DNA of 64,000 nucleotides from Antedon mediterranea (GCF_964355755.1 NC_092678.1:17330922-17394921), one strand, 5' to 3'; shown: positions 10,480-22,713, counted from the first letter of the stretch. Made by a program: numbers and translations. The notes: a model not told the origin generated them from the sequence alone.

Positions 10480-13400
10480 TAGTATCCCTATTTTAAGTCT
10501 AAAAAGGGCCAATCTGGGAAAAAATTAGAAACAAGTGTTTCTCAACTGATTTGAGTTATATAGGTTCTATATATCCACCAAAAAAAAGTTCCAGCTCATC
10601 TGGCCTGGGAAAAGCCGCCATTTTGGATTTTTAAAATGGCCGCCATAAAATACATATTTTTGCTCATATATCAGCTTCCACATCATGTATGGATATGATT
10701 TTGGTGGCAAAGTATATGTTTTGAGGGTCAATGAATCCAAATACAGCATTTTGAAGTTTACTGAATGTCTGCCATCTTGTTTTTCAAAATGGCCGCCATA
10801 AAATACAGATTTGTACTCATCTCAAATTCTACATCGTGTATCAACGTGATTTTAGTGACAAAGTGTAATTGTGAGTGTCAAGAAATCGAAAAACAGCAAT
10901 TTCGTAATTCACTCAATGTTCAAAATGGCCGCCATTTGTTTTTCAAAATGGCCACCATAAAAATACAGATTTTTGCTCTTATCTCAGCTTCCACATAATG
11001 TATGGAAGTGATTTTGGTGGCAATGTATATATTTTGAGGGTCAAGTATTTCAATTACAGCATTTTTTTATGTTCATTTAATGGCCAACATTTTGTTTTTC
11101 AAAATGGCCGCCATAAAATACAGGTTTTGCTAATTTCTTAGCTCATATAAATAATGAAGACATGATTTTGATAACTAAGTCTATGTCTTGATTGTTACAG
11201 AATAAAAAATCAGCATTCTAAAATACAGAGTCGCCGAAAGTGATCAGATCTTCTTATTCCATTTAGGACCAAATTCATAGTTGAAGGCTACTGCTCCACT
11301 GGCTTTAGAGATGTTGCTTTTTTTTGCATACAGTTTGTTAAATACAGTAATAGTTTTAAAATTCCAATTCAAACTGGCACAACCGGGACCACAACATATA
11401 ATAATAACAACATTTATGTACAATCCTCTTTGTCTAGTCTCCGAGATCTATCGCTATCACAATCCTCATTATTACTATGTCAACGTCGTGAGTTAATCAC
11501 AAGATCGAGTTCCATACTGATTACGACCAAAGAGGTACACAAGAAAATACCAGAGAGTGTACTGTAACTATCATTCGCGAGAAGAAACTAATAAACCAGA
11601 TATTCTAAAGAAGTTACATAGACATGTAAAGATATTTTCCAAATATAAAGAGAAGCATGGCCAACTTGCAGTTAAAAGTACAACTTATGGATAAAGCAAG
11701 TAACATATCTTATGAATACATAGTAATACACTGGGAGATCAACACTAGTCACCCTAAATGGTCTGCATTTATGTTTAAATCTAGCTGCTTATCTGCCATC
11801 AGAATAACCTTCGATCAACCAATGTGACGTAAAGTAATGCAAATAGTTAGAGAAAGAAAACTGCCATTTGTCGTCAAACTCGAAAGATTCTTAAGAGCTT
11901 TCTGGGAAAGTCAAAAAGATATCAAGAAAATTTAAGCTGTGGCTGTATCATTAGATGGTATAACTTTTTAGGCATGATTGTGCAATTGGGAGCTCCAGGT
12001 TCAGATATAGCATCTACAGTATGCTTTCATATTTGCAGCAGCTGGTCATGGCCAAAATGCCAAAAGTGGAAGGCTATATCTGGAAATGCTGAAAGACAAA
12101 TTTCAAGATACATAAAGTTTTCTCTATTGTGAGAGTGTCTGAAAACTGATTCTTCACCATTATAACACGTTGCATGATATCCATTCTTTTGGAACATCTT
12201 GTATTGTATGCATATGGAAATTTGTCTTTTAGGCATATTGGCCATCATAGTCAATTGTCCTATACTGTGTCTACATCTGGAGACAAAATGGTACATCTTC
12301 ATCTCGTGTCATCATTATATGATACATAGCTTCATCCTCTTAGAGCTTTAGAATATACAGCTCTCTTTAAAGTAGGTTATGCACAACTTCAAAACCTCAA
12401 CCCACCATTATGTCCAATATAACCAAGAAAGCTCCTGAAAAGATAAACTCCTCCATGTTTGATTATTATGACTGATAGATAAGCAGCTAGATATACGTTT
12501 TCAGAGTCGCAGTTTCTTAACGATCCTATTCTCATAATGTTACTTTTTTCATAATTAATTCTGAGTCCAGAATATATAGAAAATTCATCCAGTATATCTA
12601 TAATCGGTTTAATTGAGTTTTGGTGTTTGAGAAAAAACACAGTGTCATCTGCAAATTGGATAATTCTTATGTCTACATTATGGTGAAGTAGTGTTAGTCC
12701 CCAGTGTATTAGGTAACCATCCATTCAGTCACATAAGATATGTTGCTTTAAATTGCTTTACTTGCTTTATCTATAATGTATCTGATTGGAATATGCTTAA
12801 CTAAAGTTGGCCATGCTTCTCTTTAGGATTTGGAAAATATCTTAAAATGTCGTCTAACAAACTTTTTTAGAATATTTTATTTTTAGGTTCTTCACGCGAA
12901 TGATATAGTTACAGTACATCGCTGATATCTTCTTGAGTACAGTATCTCCTGGGGTATCTCCTCCATAATCATTGTGGTTCCCATATATTATCACCAACAT
13001 ATTGACTTATTCTCGTCATCACTTTCCAACTGTATTTCAAAAGCTGAATTTTGTTTTTATTCTGTAACCATCAAAACATAGACTTAGCAAAATCATAATC
13101 ATAGTAGCTCATAAATTAGCAAAAACCTGTAGCTTATGGTCACCATTTTGACAATCAAAATGGTGGCCATTGAGTGAACTTCAAAAAGCTGTATTTAGAT
13201 TTCTTGACCCTCAAAACATAAACATTGCCACCAAAATCACTTCCATGCACGATGTAGGAGCTGAGGTACGAGGACAAATCTGTAAATTTTATGGCAGCCA
13301 TTTTGAAAACAAAATGGCGGGCATTAGGTGAACTTTAAGATACTATATTTGAATTCCTTGACCTTCAAAACATATACTTTTCTACCAAAATTACGTTCAT

Positions 13401-13905
13401 ATGATGTAGAAGCTGAGATATGAAAAAAAATCTGTAAATTTTATAGCAGCCATTTGATTTTCAAAATGGCGGCCATTGGGTGAAATTCAAATTAATGCTG
13501 TATTTGGATTCCTTGACCGTCAAAACCTACATTTTGCCACCAAAATCATGTCTATACATGATATAGAAGCTGAGATAAGCACAAATCTGTATTTTAAGAC
13601 GGCCATTTTGAAAAACAAGATGGCGGTCATTGAGTAAACTTCAAAATGCTGTATTTAGATTCCTTGACCCTCAAAACATACATTTTGCCACCAAAATCAT
13701 TTCCATGCATGATGTAGAAGAGGAGATATGAGCAAAAACCTGTATTTTACGGCGGCCATTTTGAAAATCCAAAATGGCGGCTTTCCCCAGGCCAGATGAG
13801 CTGGAACTTTTTTTTGGTGGATATATAGACCACATATGACACAAATCAGTTGAGAAACACTTGTTTCTAATTTTTTCCCAGAGAAAGTGTAAAATGGGGA
13901 TACTA
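10480..13905. mobile_element. 3.4 kb fold-back DNA element with AAATGGCGGCC arms
   Basis: Starts TAGTATCCC and ends GGGATACTA, flanked by TTA at 10477-10479 and 13906-13908. The uninterrupted sister sequence (catgttttagctg, around 37917) shows the empty site. The two arms, about 1.2 kb each (10480 to about 11725 and about 12728 to 13905), are inverted copies of one another. Each arm contains tandem units of roughly 150 bp with AAAATGGC(C/G)GCC(A)T words. The central part (about 11726-12727) includes a reverse-transcriptase fragment. The 3-bp TTA duplication would fit a PIF/Harbinger-like target, but no transposase is present, so the class is uncertain. Confidence 0.8.
12389..12724 (-). pseudogene. 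LINE reverse-transcriptase fragment in the fold-back loop
   Basis: A 111-codon open frame containing FADDTVFFLKH, an RT catalytic box variant (FADD in place of YADD), then a FSIYSGLRINYEKS stretch typical of L1/Tx1-like reverse transcriptases downstream of that box. Only this part of the RT is recognisable. It reads into unrelated sequence after about residue 75. It sits between the inverted arms, so it was either carried by the element or inserted into it before the arms diverged. It is a relic and not expected to be active. Confidence 0.65.
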
Positions 13906-13926
13906 TTAGCTGTTTTTCATTAACTG

Positions 13927-13928
<2 letters not shown>

Positions 13929-13955
<27 letters not shown>
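13929..13955. repeat. Poly(T) run, 27 nt
   Basis: Long T homopolymer just right of the fold-back element, inside unit 1. Sister units have ordinary tgcatgattataac sequence here, so the run was gained, possibly with loss of adjacent unit sequence. Confidence 0.9.
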
Positions 13956-13959
<4 letters not shown>

Positions 13960-14230
13960 ATGTTGTACTTTCCATATCATATGATTTCTCGTATTATCAT
14001 TATTTGCATGTTTTAGCTGTTTTTTATATGATTTCTAGATGTATTTCAATATCTACGATACAATACAACCGTTAAATGACGATGATCCATGTATTCTGCT
14101 ATATTTTTATGTTTCATTATGGCCACCGATGGTGCTACAGTAACTGAATTAAAGAGACAAAACAATGCCAAAATAGAAAAATTCAAAAAAAGCAAAAAGA
14201 AAAATATTACATTTGAACGTATTACACATG

Positions 14231-14432
14231 TGTTGTGTACTAAAACCATTTAAGGTAAATATCTGAACAATAAAAGCACAACAAGTAAACACACGTGAGT
14301 CTAAGTTTAGTCGTTCTCCATCTTCCCCGCATCCGGGGCTTTATTCATTCTCCACAACACTAAATATATAGAGGGCCTTAGACCATTACAATCGGTTACA
14401 ATTACAGTACAAGTAATGTACAGTATATGACA
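14231..14432 (-). repeat. 3' LTR of the Ty3 element
   Basis: 202 bp, ends TG...CA in element orientation, 4 differences from the LTR at 34266-34467. The AATAAAG on the minus strand inside the LTR (plus ctttatt near 14340) could be the polyadenylation signal. Confidence 0.95.
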
Positions 14433-14445
14433 TCCCTTCCTTCTT
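14433..14445 (-). other. Polypurine tract of the Ty3 element
   Basis: AAGAAGGAAGGGA on the minus strand, abutting the 3' LTR. This is the expected place and composition of the plus-strand primer. Confidence 0.85.
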
Positions 14446-14566
14446 AATAATAATTGCCTCTTTCCTTTTCCTTTAAACCAAAAAAAATAACAAGTAAACA
14501 TCAACTACTATCTAACTAACAACTACTTTAACAATGTTTAAACACAACTGATCTCACTGAATGTAT

Positions 14567-14891
14567 CTATTGGTATCTGTCTGGAGGATGTCTTGCTCGA
14601 TGTGAGCGCCTTACGATCGGAGGTGCGTTTTTCGCTGTCTCATGGTTAGTATTGCTCAAACTAAAAGGATATGATAAAACGTCGTCTCGCTCATTTTCCT
14701 TTGGTTCATCTGTTGTTCGTTTGCGAATGTGGTCTACGTGCCTTTTAAAAACTCTGCCATCGTTTAACTTTAAATGATATGAAACCGGACCCGATTGTTC
14801 TGTTATTACACCCGGTAGCCATATACCTTTCACGATGTCTCGTACAAAAATGTTCTCTGACACACTAAATACTCGCTCTTTCGCTTTTGAA
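14567..14891 (-). pseudogene. Integrase C-terminal part, shifted frame
   Basis: Continuation of the integrase reading in a different frame from 14892-16124. The shift falls near the A-run around 14890-14920. It starts near SENIFVRDIVKGIW and ends with an arginine/proline-rich tail (RRSHRARHPPDRYQ), as at the polyprotein end of many invertebrate Ty3 elements. The stop at 14567 lies about 120 bp before the polypurine tract. Confidence 0.8.
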
Positions 14892-16124
14892 TCATGTCGC
14901 TGTTTTTTGCTCTGCCTGCCCCTTTCTCACTTGGACTCCAATACTTGGCATTAACAAATGTAGATGAGTTTTAATGGGTCTTCCGAACATAAGCTTGGCT
15001 GGTGTTTCTCCTGTAGTTGTATGGGGTGTATTTCGGTAGTTAAATAAAAATCTAGAAAGTTTTGTCTCCATGTTTCCGGTCTCCATTTTTCTAAGTCCTT
15101 CTTTTACAGTCTCTACAGCGCGTTCCGCTTGTCCATTTGACGCAGGGTGATAAGGTGCGGTTCGAACATGTTTTATACCGTTACGCTTGAGAAATTCTGC
15201 AAATTCCTCACTCGTAAAATTCGATCCATTATCTGAAACTAACAGTTCAGGGATTCCAAAAGTCGCAAACATGTTTCTTAACTTTGCTATCGTTGCTTGA
15301 GAAGTGCTCGTGTCCATCGCTACTGCTTCTATCCACTTAGAATGTGCATCCACTACCACTAAAATCATTTTGTTCATGAATGGACCGGCATAGTCAATGT
15401 GAATCCTGGACCATGCTTTTTCTGGCCATGGCCACGGATTTAGCGGTGCAGCTGCGGGCAAGTTCTTATGACACTGGCATTGCGTACAAGCTTTTACAGT
15501 CTCCTCAATTTGACTATCCATATTTGGCCACCAAACATATGTGCGTGCAACTGCTTTCATTCTCGCAATCCCTGGATGTCCTTCATGTAATTGTTTCAAC
15601 ATTGTTTCCCTTCCTGCACTTGGCATAACAATACGTGCACCCCAAAGAACAATACCATTCTCTGTACTTAGTTCATTCTTTCTCCTATAATATGGTAACA
15701 AATCAGAGTCATTTCCCACATTATCTTTCCATCCCATTTGCACATACTTATATACTATACTTAATGTAGGATCTCTACGAGTCCATATTACAACATCTTT
15801 ACTCTTGATTGGTGAATTGTTAATTTTTTCTAACAACATAATTATGTCTCCTGGTATAGGAGGGTCTTTAGGTATTTCCCCTACAGGTACTCTACTCAAT
15901 GCATCAGCATTTTGGTTATCTTCCCCTGGTTTAAACTTCAAATTGTAATCATACCCTGATAACATTAATGCCCACCTTTGCATTCTGGGGGAAGCCATTT
16001 GTGGAATACCTTTCCCTTCACCAAAAATCCCTAACAACGGCTTATGGTCCGTCACAATCATAAATTTACAACCATACACATATTTATGAAACTTTTTTAC
16101 ACCATATACAATTGCAAGTGCTTC
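14892..16124 (-). pseudogene. Ty3 pol: RNase H remainder and integrase
   Basis: Second half of pol, about 410 codons. The frame enters from the inserted element at 16125 and becomes pol at EALAIVYGVKKF. RNase H motif TDHKPL lies at residues 29-34. The integrase zinc module has H184, H187, C217 and C220 (HEGHPG ... CTQC). The catalytic triad is D248 (HIDYAGP), D302 (SDNGSNF) and E338 (GQAERA), giving the usual D-x35-E spacing. All key residues are present, so damage is confined to the insertion and the frameshift near 14900. It resembles proteins often labelled K02A2.6-like, which suggests a Mag-type lineage; this is my recollection of the family, not a search. Confidence 0.92.
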
Positions 16125-16169
16125 CCCAGCAAACAATTTTACGTTTTGGTAACGTTATAATTACGTTAT

Positions 16170-16800
16170 TTTTTGGTTATAAAAACGTTTTCTAATAACG
16201 TTGTACGAACGCAAAAATGTCGACCTTTTTATACGACTTTATAACGTCCAAAATAACGTTCAAAATAACGTGTTTATAACGTTTTTTGAACGTCCTCAAT
16301 AATGTTCATAAATAACGTGTTAAATACGTATTTATAACTTCTACAATAACGTTGCACGAACGAGAAAATGTCGACCTTTTTATACGACTTTTTAACGTCC
16401 AAAATAACGTTCAAAATAACGTGTTTATAACGTTTTTTGAACGTCCTCAATAATGTTCAGAAATAACGTGTTAAATACGTATTTATAACTTCTACAATAA
16501 CGTTGCACGAACGAGAAAATGTCGACCTTTTTATACGACTTTTTAACGTCCAAAATAACGTTCAAAATAACGTGTTTATAACGTTTTTTGAACGTCCTCA
16601 ATAATGTTCAGAAATAACGTGTTAAATACGTATTTATAACTTCTACAATAACGTTGCACGAACGAGAAAATGTCAACCTTTTTATACGACTTTATAACGT
16701 CCAAAATAACATTCAAAATAACGTGTTTATAACGTCTTTTGAACGTCATCAATAATGTTCATAAATAACGTATTCAAAACGTATATACAACTTCTGCAAT
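16170..16800. repeat. 151-bp tandem repeat, left arm
   Basis: The word gtcgacc (gtcaacc in the last unit) occurs at 16219, 16370, 16521 and 16672, exactly 151 bp apart, with units of near-identical sequence full of AACGTT/ACGTC words. A looser ACGT-rich region without a clear period continues to about 17230. Confidence 0.9.
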
Positions 16801-17530
16801 AACGTTGATAAAAAACGTGTCCTAAACGTTTTTTTAACGTTTTATGTAATGTTTGTAAATGACGTGTTTGCAACATGTTTTTAACGTCCAAAATAACATT
16901 CATACATAACGTATGCAACGCGTTTTTATAACGTCCTAAACATGTTCACAATTAACGTGTTAGGAACGTGCCTTCTACGTTTGTAAATGACGTATTTGCT
17001 ACGTGTTTTTAACGTTCTCAATGTTTTTAAATAACGTATGTAAGGCGTAATTATAACTTTCGCACATACGAACTAGTAACGTTCATTATAACGTACCAGA
17101 TACATTTTCAAATCGTAGTTTGATAATGTTACATCATAAACTTTTTACCACTGACGACGTATTTATAACGTCCATATTTGACGTCCTGAAAATGTAATAC
17201 TTAGTTATATACAACGATTTGGCTAACGTTACCACATATTATATATAGTGTTCTGCAGATATACGCGTTACATAGCTCGTTATTTGTTAAAACATGTAGT
17301 TAGTACTGTATAAGACATATAAAAACAAGCAATTTAAAATGAAATATTGTTTGATTTATTCTATTATCTGATTAAAAAAAGACATAATGTATTGCAAATA
17401 GCTTAAGAGGTAGGAACTTGATTATTATTAGAGAGCTTTCGCTATTTTTGATCAGGAACGAGAACCAGCAGTAATTACGATGATACGATAATGAGAAACA
17501 TTGTTCTTAAACGAGAATGAGCAAATTTGC
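16801..17530. other. Degenerate ACGT-rich arm, then AT-rich DNA
   Basis: To about 17230 the sequence keeps ACGTT/AACGT words in diverged form. After that it is plain AT-rich DNA up to the terminal exon at 17531. No gene seen. Confidence 0.5.
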
Positions 17531-17572
17531 CTATAAGTCGTCCTCCTCTCTTCTGTCTGGCACATTCCGTTC
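17531..17572 (-). CDS. Candidate terminal exon of the gene in the 15.7 kb element
   Basis: On the minus strand an acceptor (ttatcttttcag) is followed by 13 codons, ERNVPDRREEDDL, and a TAG stop. Its phase (0) fits the exon at 18220-18324, which ends in phase 0 at a gtaaga donor. The C-terminus is hydrophilic and acidic. No family recognised. Two well-bordered, phase-matched exons about 650 bp apart make a real spliced gene or recent pseudogene likely. Confidence 0.5.
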   Translation of the reverse strand, partial: ERNVPDRREEDDL

Positions 17573-17812
17573 CTGAAAAGATAACAAATTGTAAAACTAG
17601 GTAAATAAAATTATCTCTTAGCAGCAAGTCTTTAAAAAAAAATGTTAAGTGTTACTAGTTTACAAAATTTAATTATTGTCATTCTAATCGAATTTTCCCC
17701 ACGTTTAAATTATAAAAGATTTTGGCTATTGACTATTTGGTGTTTTTTATGTGGTTGCACATTCCCTATTAAATTTACATTACAGTATGTAGTTGTTATG
17801 TTTATTTCGTAT

Positions 17813-17940
17813 TGGATAGTGTTGTTGGGTCTAAATACCAAGCCCTATCAGTATAGTACCAGACGTTAGTTGTAATTGGATAGTGTTGTTGGGTCTAAAT
17901 ACCAAGCCCTATCAGTATAGTACCAGACGTTAGTTGTAAT
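17813..17940. repeat. Perfect 64-bp tandem duplication
   Basis: 17813-17876 and 17877-17940 are identical by my reading. The sequence includes ggtctaaataccaagccc. It is either a very recent duplication or an assembly artefact. It lies in the intron between the two candidate exons. Confidence 0.9.
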
Positions 17941-18219
17941 TTACTTTATTCCAACATTTGTATCCCGTAACTTTACATTAATTATTCGTTTGAGTGCGAT
18001 TGTACGAATGTGTTTTATTGCTTATATACCACTTGGTGAAACTGAACAATAATGACTATAGTATCTTTTAATTTGTAAACTATTTAGTCTTTAAACTGAT
18101 GCGGACTATAGTAAACTTCATCATTACAATATGAGTGATACGTAAAAGCATGGAGGAATAAGTTATTTCGCCATGGTAAAAAACAAATAAATGATAAATC
18201 AAATTAAATTTATTCTTAC

Positions 18220-18324
18220 CTTGTATCTTGAGCCACCTGGTCTGTTGGGAGTGTGCTTCAGTGTTTCAGCAATCTCTATCTCACATTGCTTCAATCGTTT
18301 GTGGGTGAGCTCGCATACACGATT
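18220..18324 (-). CDS. Candidate penultimate exon, lysine/glutamate-rich
   Basis: A 105-nt minus-strand exon between acceptor catctttag and donor gtaaga, open for exactly 35 codons in phase 0. It reads NRVCELTHKRLKQCEIEIAE followed by TLKHTPNRPGGSRYK, a heptad-like charged helix then a proline/glycine turn. It joins in frame to the exon at 17531-17572. Base composition is clearly less AT-rich than the flanks, as expected for coding DNA. A small acidic exon candidate lies upstream at 19051-19088. I do not recognise the protein. Confidence 0.55.
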
Positions 18325-19935
18325 CTAAAGATGAACAATTTGAATGAGAGTTATTAGCCACAATGTACACATTTAAAACTTTAAAATTCTGTATTAGCAG
18401 TAAACATTAATGCCATTATGACATAAATTGTTGTTAGTAAATAAACGACTTATAATTTAGAAAGTTCAGTACTTTTACATTATGCGCGCGCCGAACACAT
18501 AAGTACTAATGTGCATGAGCACATTTGGTTTTAAGCGTCTAGTATTATTTGTCTTATTTGACCTCCTTTCACACTTCTTTGTTTTTTGTTAAAGTACAAG
18601 TATCCCTATATATTTTTTTCAAATTAGTTTGATTACCTTATTGTTTATTACTATGATACCTGTTATCATTGTTTCACATAACTTGTGTGTGAAAAAAATT
18701 GAATAAAAGAAAAGAAAAGAAAGAAAAATTGAACTTCAAATACAAATTGTTAACGGCTACTTAAAAAAGGGGTATATTACCAATCATAGAGTCCTACAGA
18801 GAAGCGACCGATGTTTCCGTTATTTCTTCTATCTTGTCATTTGCTACAATAATAAAAAAAAATATTTCAATAGGCATAGTCTGTGAGAATATACCTGTTA
18901 GCCCCCTGGTCTATAACTTGCCAAAAAACAAAGTATAAATATTAGCAACTACTACTGTATACTTGACAACATTATTTCGCAAGTACTGTAATAATGAAGG
19001 TAAACTCAATGTTTAAATTAGAGCAACTATGACTTACTATGTATTGTTACCGACTCTTGAGCCATGCTGTCATCACTTTCACTATCATCTATAATTAAAT
19101 TAAAAATAACACATTATTAATTTAACATAAGTCTTTGTTTAAATTGATTTTCTTTTAAACGCTTAACTTAATTACTTTTTGGTTCCATTTTTTCCAAAAG
19201 TATTCCCAAGATGAGAAAGAGAAAACATTGACAGTATGGGTTTTGCTAAACCCCGCAAACCTCCCAAAAAACATAGCAAACCCCACCGAACTAATATAAA
19301 AGTGATTGAATCATGTACTGTACGACCCACTGGGTATATCCATGTAAAAAAAAATTAAATTTCTACTGTTAACTACTTATTTTGGGGGTAAAAAGAGAAA
19401 ACAAAATATTAAATTGTTGTAAAAATACTTTTAACTGAAATGTTTAAATTAATATTTAAATTTAACAAATTGAAATCTTATTTAAATGGAGAAATACATT
19501 TGATTGTTTAATTAAGGAAATGCATGGAAGAGTTGGCAAGTAAGCGACTTTTTTATTTTTAAATATTCATCTACAAAAGGGAGTCCGGACTCATTTTAAA
19601 CTGAATAAATCATATAACATAAAAATGACATAATGTTTTAGCACAAAAAAAACAGTAAATTGTCAGCATGTTAAGTTAGTACTGTAGCATATTTAAAACA
19701 ACAAACAAGTGCAATTTTGTGAATGATAAATAAAAATAACTCACCGAAAATGTGTCTATAAAATAGAAGTTGATGATGATTTGGTTTTGAGTTATTTTAG
19801 GCTATGCAGTCTTCTAAAATCTGTATAAAAAATGTTGATAGTCATATAGTTACCTTTTCAAATTAGTAAAGGTCTTGAGTTATTTCATATTTCAAGAATG
19901 TTTTTAATGATGAATTTATCGGGTGCCGAATTAAT
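18325..19935. other. Introns with possible small exons
   Basis: Mainly AT-rich. A 38-nt candidate exon at 19051-19088 (minus; acceptor attatag, donor gtaaca) encodes DSESDDSMAQES, an acidic serine-rich stretch. Two further short stretches with splice-like borders, near 18800-18850 and 18898-18913, could not be joined in a consistent frame. A donor-like gtgagt at about 19739 (minus) resembles the one at about 21251, suggesting a duplicated first exon. Confidence 0.3.
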
Positions 19936-20650
19936 CTAGCCAAAGCCAGATATATAAAGAGTTACGACATTGGATTATACTGTAGTCACGTGATATGTAG
20001 ATCAATTTTATGTCAAACTTGTCTCCGTTAATGCATGTAAAGTATAGGAACAAGAAAATACTTTAAACTTTTTCTTATATTTAAAAAATGTAATTACACA
20101 TTTTACGTTGAAATATCGATGTGCACAGCGTACAGAAGTACTTGCGGCAAAGAATATTGCGCGCGCGTGCGCTAGTACATTATAAAGTTCGATTGATTGA
20201 TTTTGGAACGAAACATCCCGTAACTACCCCTACGTCCTATTAATAACAATTATGTAATATTTTCAATTCATAATTCATGCTTTGATGACTTAAAAAAATA
20301 ATAAAGTGTCATGGATATATTTGTTAATATATCGAATAGGGTATGAACAATATTTAAATAAAGGCAAATTATTACAAATATAATTATTGTTATTATAGAC
20401 CCAATATATATATATGTTACCAAATTAATACCATTAATACAATTAATTACTAAAATAAAAACGGAATATAAGCGTTATTTCATAGACAAAAAAATCTAAA
20501 AATAATGCATGAACTACAGGAAAATGCTCTATATATGGCTCTGATACAAAATAGACGGGCGCGCCCTCAGCGTGCGAATTCTTTGACACAAAAATGGCTT
20601 CTAATTTTCAATGTCGTAACTCTTTATTATATGGCTCTGGTCAAAGCTAG
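19936..20650. mobile_element. Small inverted-repeat element (MITE-like)
   Basis: The sequence ctagccaaagccagatata...gagttacgacattg at 19936-19972 returns inverted at 20609-20650 (caatgtcgtaactcttta...ctctggtcaaagctag), giving imperfect terminal repeats of about 40 bp around a 715-bp body with no ORF. No clear target duplication. It lies inside the 15.7 kb element and is probably a later insertion. Confidence 0.6.
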
Positions 20651-21257
20651 TCATTAAGGTCGTGCTAACAGTGAACAATTTACATGGTTTAGAAACTACT
20701 GTACTATTCATTTAGCAAAAAAACATATGCATGTTATATTTAATGGATCTCACTCCATCATCATGACCATTTATAACTATTAAGTTAATTTACAACTTTA
20801 TAACATTAGTAAGTAATGATAATAAAAACGAAACCTAGTCTATAGGCCCATCCTTTGTAAATACTAAATAGTTTAATAATTACGGTAATTAAACGTCAAA
20901 TGTAACAGTTTATAACCAGGTCTAGGCTAGGCCTAGTAGTAAGCCTAATTAGATTTGGTTTTCTAAAAAGGTAGTATAAATGTAACATCGCAAAATTGTA
21001 TTATTTATTGATAATGTATTCCAAACAATAAATAAACCATGTTATGTTAAATAAATATTCACGGATTTTTTAATATCTAGTAACATAGAGATATTATAAT
21101 ATCTATTATCTATTATACACTATAATATCTCTATGCTAGTAATTACATAAGCAACCTACATTGCATTGTTTTCTGTAGGAAAAGATACAAAGCATCGTCG
21201 ATTAACCAAAAATTAAAAAGCCTCAATATATAACGATTAATGAAACAATAACTCACC
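20651..21257. other. AT-rich DNA with a hairpin
   Basis: No gene seen. At 21078-21140 there is an imperfect palindrome whose core is catagagatattat (21084-21097) and its inverted copy at 21122-21135. It could form a strong hairpin or cruciform in this AT-rich context. Confidence 0.5.
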
Positions 21258-21540
21258 GCAAATATATTGGCTTGATAGAAGTTGTTGTTGATAATAATTA
21301 GGATAGTTTACTTGATTTTTTGAACGAGCTTCTCTTTTTCCGCAGCAGAATGCAAGTGACACGTATGTATTTAGAATTTAAATCCCGCGCCGTGTCGAAT
21401 TTATTATTCTGAGCTCCATCTGTGATTGGTTGATACCCTGATATGTAAAGAAGGCGCAGTGCCGATGACTCAAGCAAGCTTTTTAAATGGCGACGTTTCA
21501 CCTCCACGAATACAATTATTTATTTTGAACAAATAATGTT
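21258..21540 (-). promoter_or_regulatory. Promoter-like start region and 5' exon candidate
   Basis: Less AT-rich than its surroundings, with several CpGs and, on the minus strand, a CCAAT box (CAACCAATCACAG, about 21421-21433). An ORF of 69 codons (21298-21507) runs inside it, and a donor gtgagt follows at 21252-21257. It may be the first exon and promoter of the minus-strand gene whose last exons are at 18220 and 17531; linkage is inferred. The 69-codon ORF has no recognised family and may be chance. Confidence 0.35.
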
Positions 21541-22713
21541 TGTAGCTCTAAAACAAATTGACTAGACTTCTATAGTTTGAACCTATACTTTATAGATCCA
21601 TGGTTTGATCAACCCAGTATTATTGTAGACTATTTAGCCCTATTTTAGCATTCCCTCTTTAGCATTATTGCGCTTCATTTATGATTATCATAACCCTTTG
21701 TTAGTAGATTTTATATTATGTGAAACTTTAGTCTATACTCTATATGTAGCTCTTCACAAAATAATAACAATAATAACTTAAACCCAGGTTCTCAATTTCA
21801 GCTACAAAATCGATGAAACACAGAATTCCAATAAAAAATGCTTTTTTTAATTATAACACAACTGCTTACTTTTAAAACTCAATACTAACTACACAGATCT
21901 GACTCATATATCCAATTTCACAGTATTCCATGATAACACAGGGTATAAAACTTTCTTATTCCCCACCACAAAACCCACAAAATTGACCAGTTGTTATGGA
22001 AACCTAGATAAAGGAGGTACAATCTTAATTAATTCAGAGTGTGGAATGTGTAAAATCAAACTATCATTGAGGATATACAAGCTACTAAGTAAATATGAAC
22101 TTAAATACAATAAGATAACAATACTGCTTTTAGAATATCGCTACATTATATAGATATTTATCACCATTCCTATAGAGCCTAATAATTGAATTTCTTTTTA
22201 TTCGTAAATTTAAATTTACTTATTTATTGGATAGAACATCCCATAAAGAGCTTTTATCTTTAGATTTACTTGTACAAGTTAATAACGTTGACCTTATACT
22301 TTAATTCTGTAATTGTTGGCTTTCTGGAAATTAACGACCTTACATTCTTGTAATGTATGATCAAGTTACCGACATTAGCAATAAGCTGATCAACAGGTTA
22401 ACTATACATTATTCAACAGTAGGCCACTGGCCCAAGTACCATAATATAAAATAATAGGCCTACATAAAATTAAATGTAAGTAGCAGTAAAAGCATAATAG
22501 TTAGTTTTTTTTTTATATGCGAAAAGGGCAAATTATACCAGGTTATTGATTACTTTTTTATTTTTGTTATTCATTAGTAAAAATATAAACTTTTCTCATT
22601 TTTCAAAAAGCAGTGACTAATTTCTTTGTAGTTTGGACATACTCAAACAAAGTGATATTCATTTCAACCTCGTTACATTTGCAAACTTTTTTTTATTTGA
22701 AATTTTGAAAATG
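21541..22713. repeat. Diverged outer copy of the 1.7 kb tandem repeat
   Basis: AT-rich sequence sharing ordered words with the repeat downstream: cagcattattgcgctt-like text (21646-21675), a tttatattatgtgaaactttag stretch (about 21711), a ctcaatttcagctac stretch and ggaaattaacgacctta (22327). Strongly diverged; no gene seen. Confidence 0.5.

Noticed and set aside
12027-12302. 91-codon minus-strand ORF in the fold-back loop
   Set aside because: No recognisable motif; lies in decayed sequence beside the RT relic and shows no coding-like composition.
15380-15628. 82-codon plus-strand ORF
   Set aside because: Shadow of the integrase coding strand.
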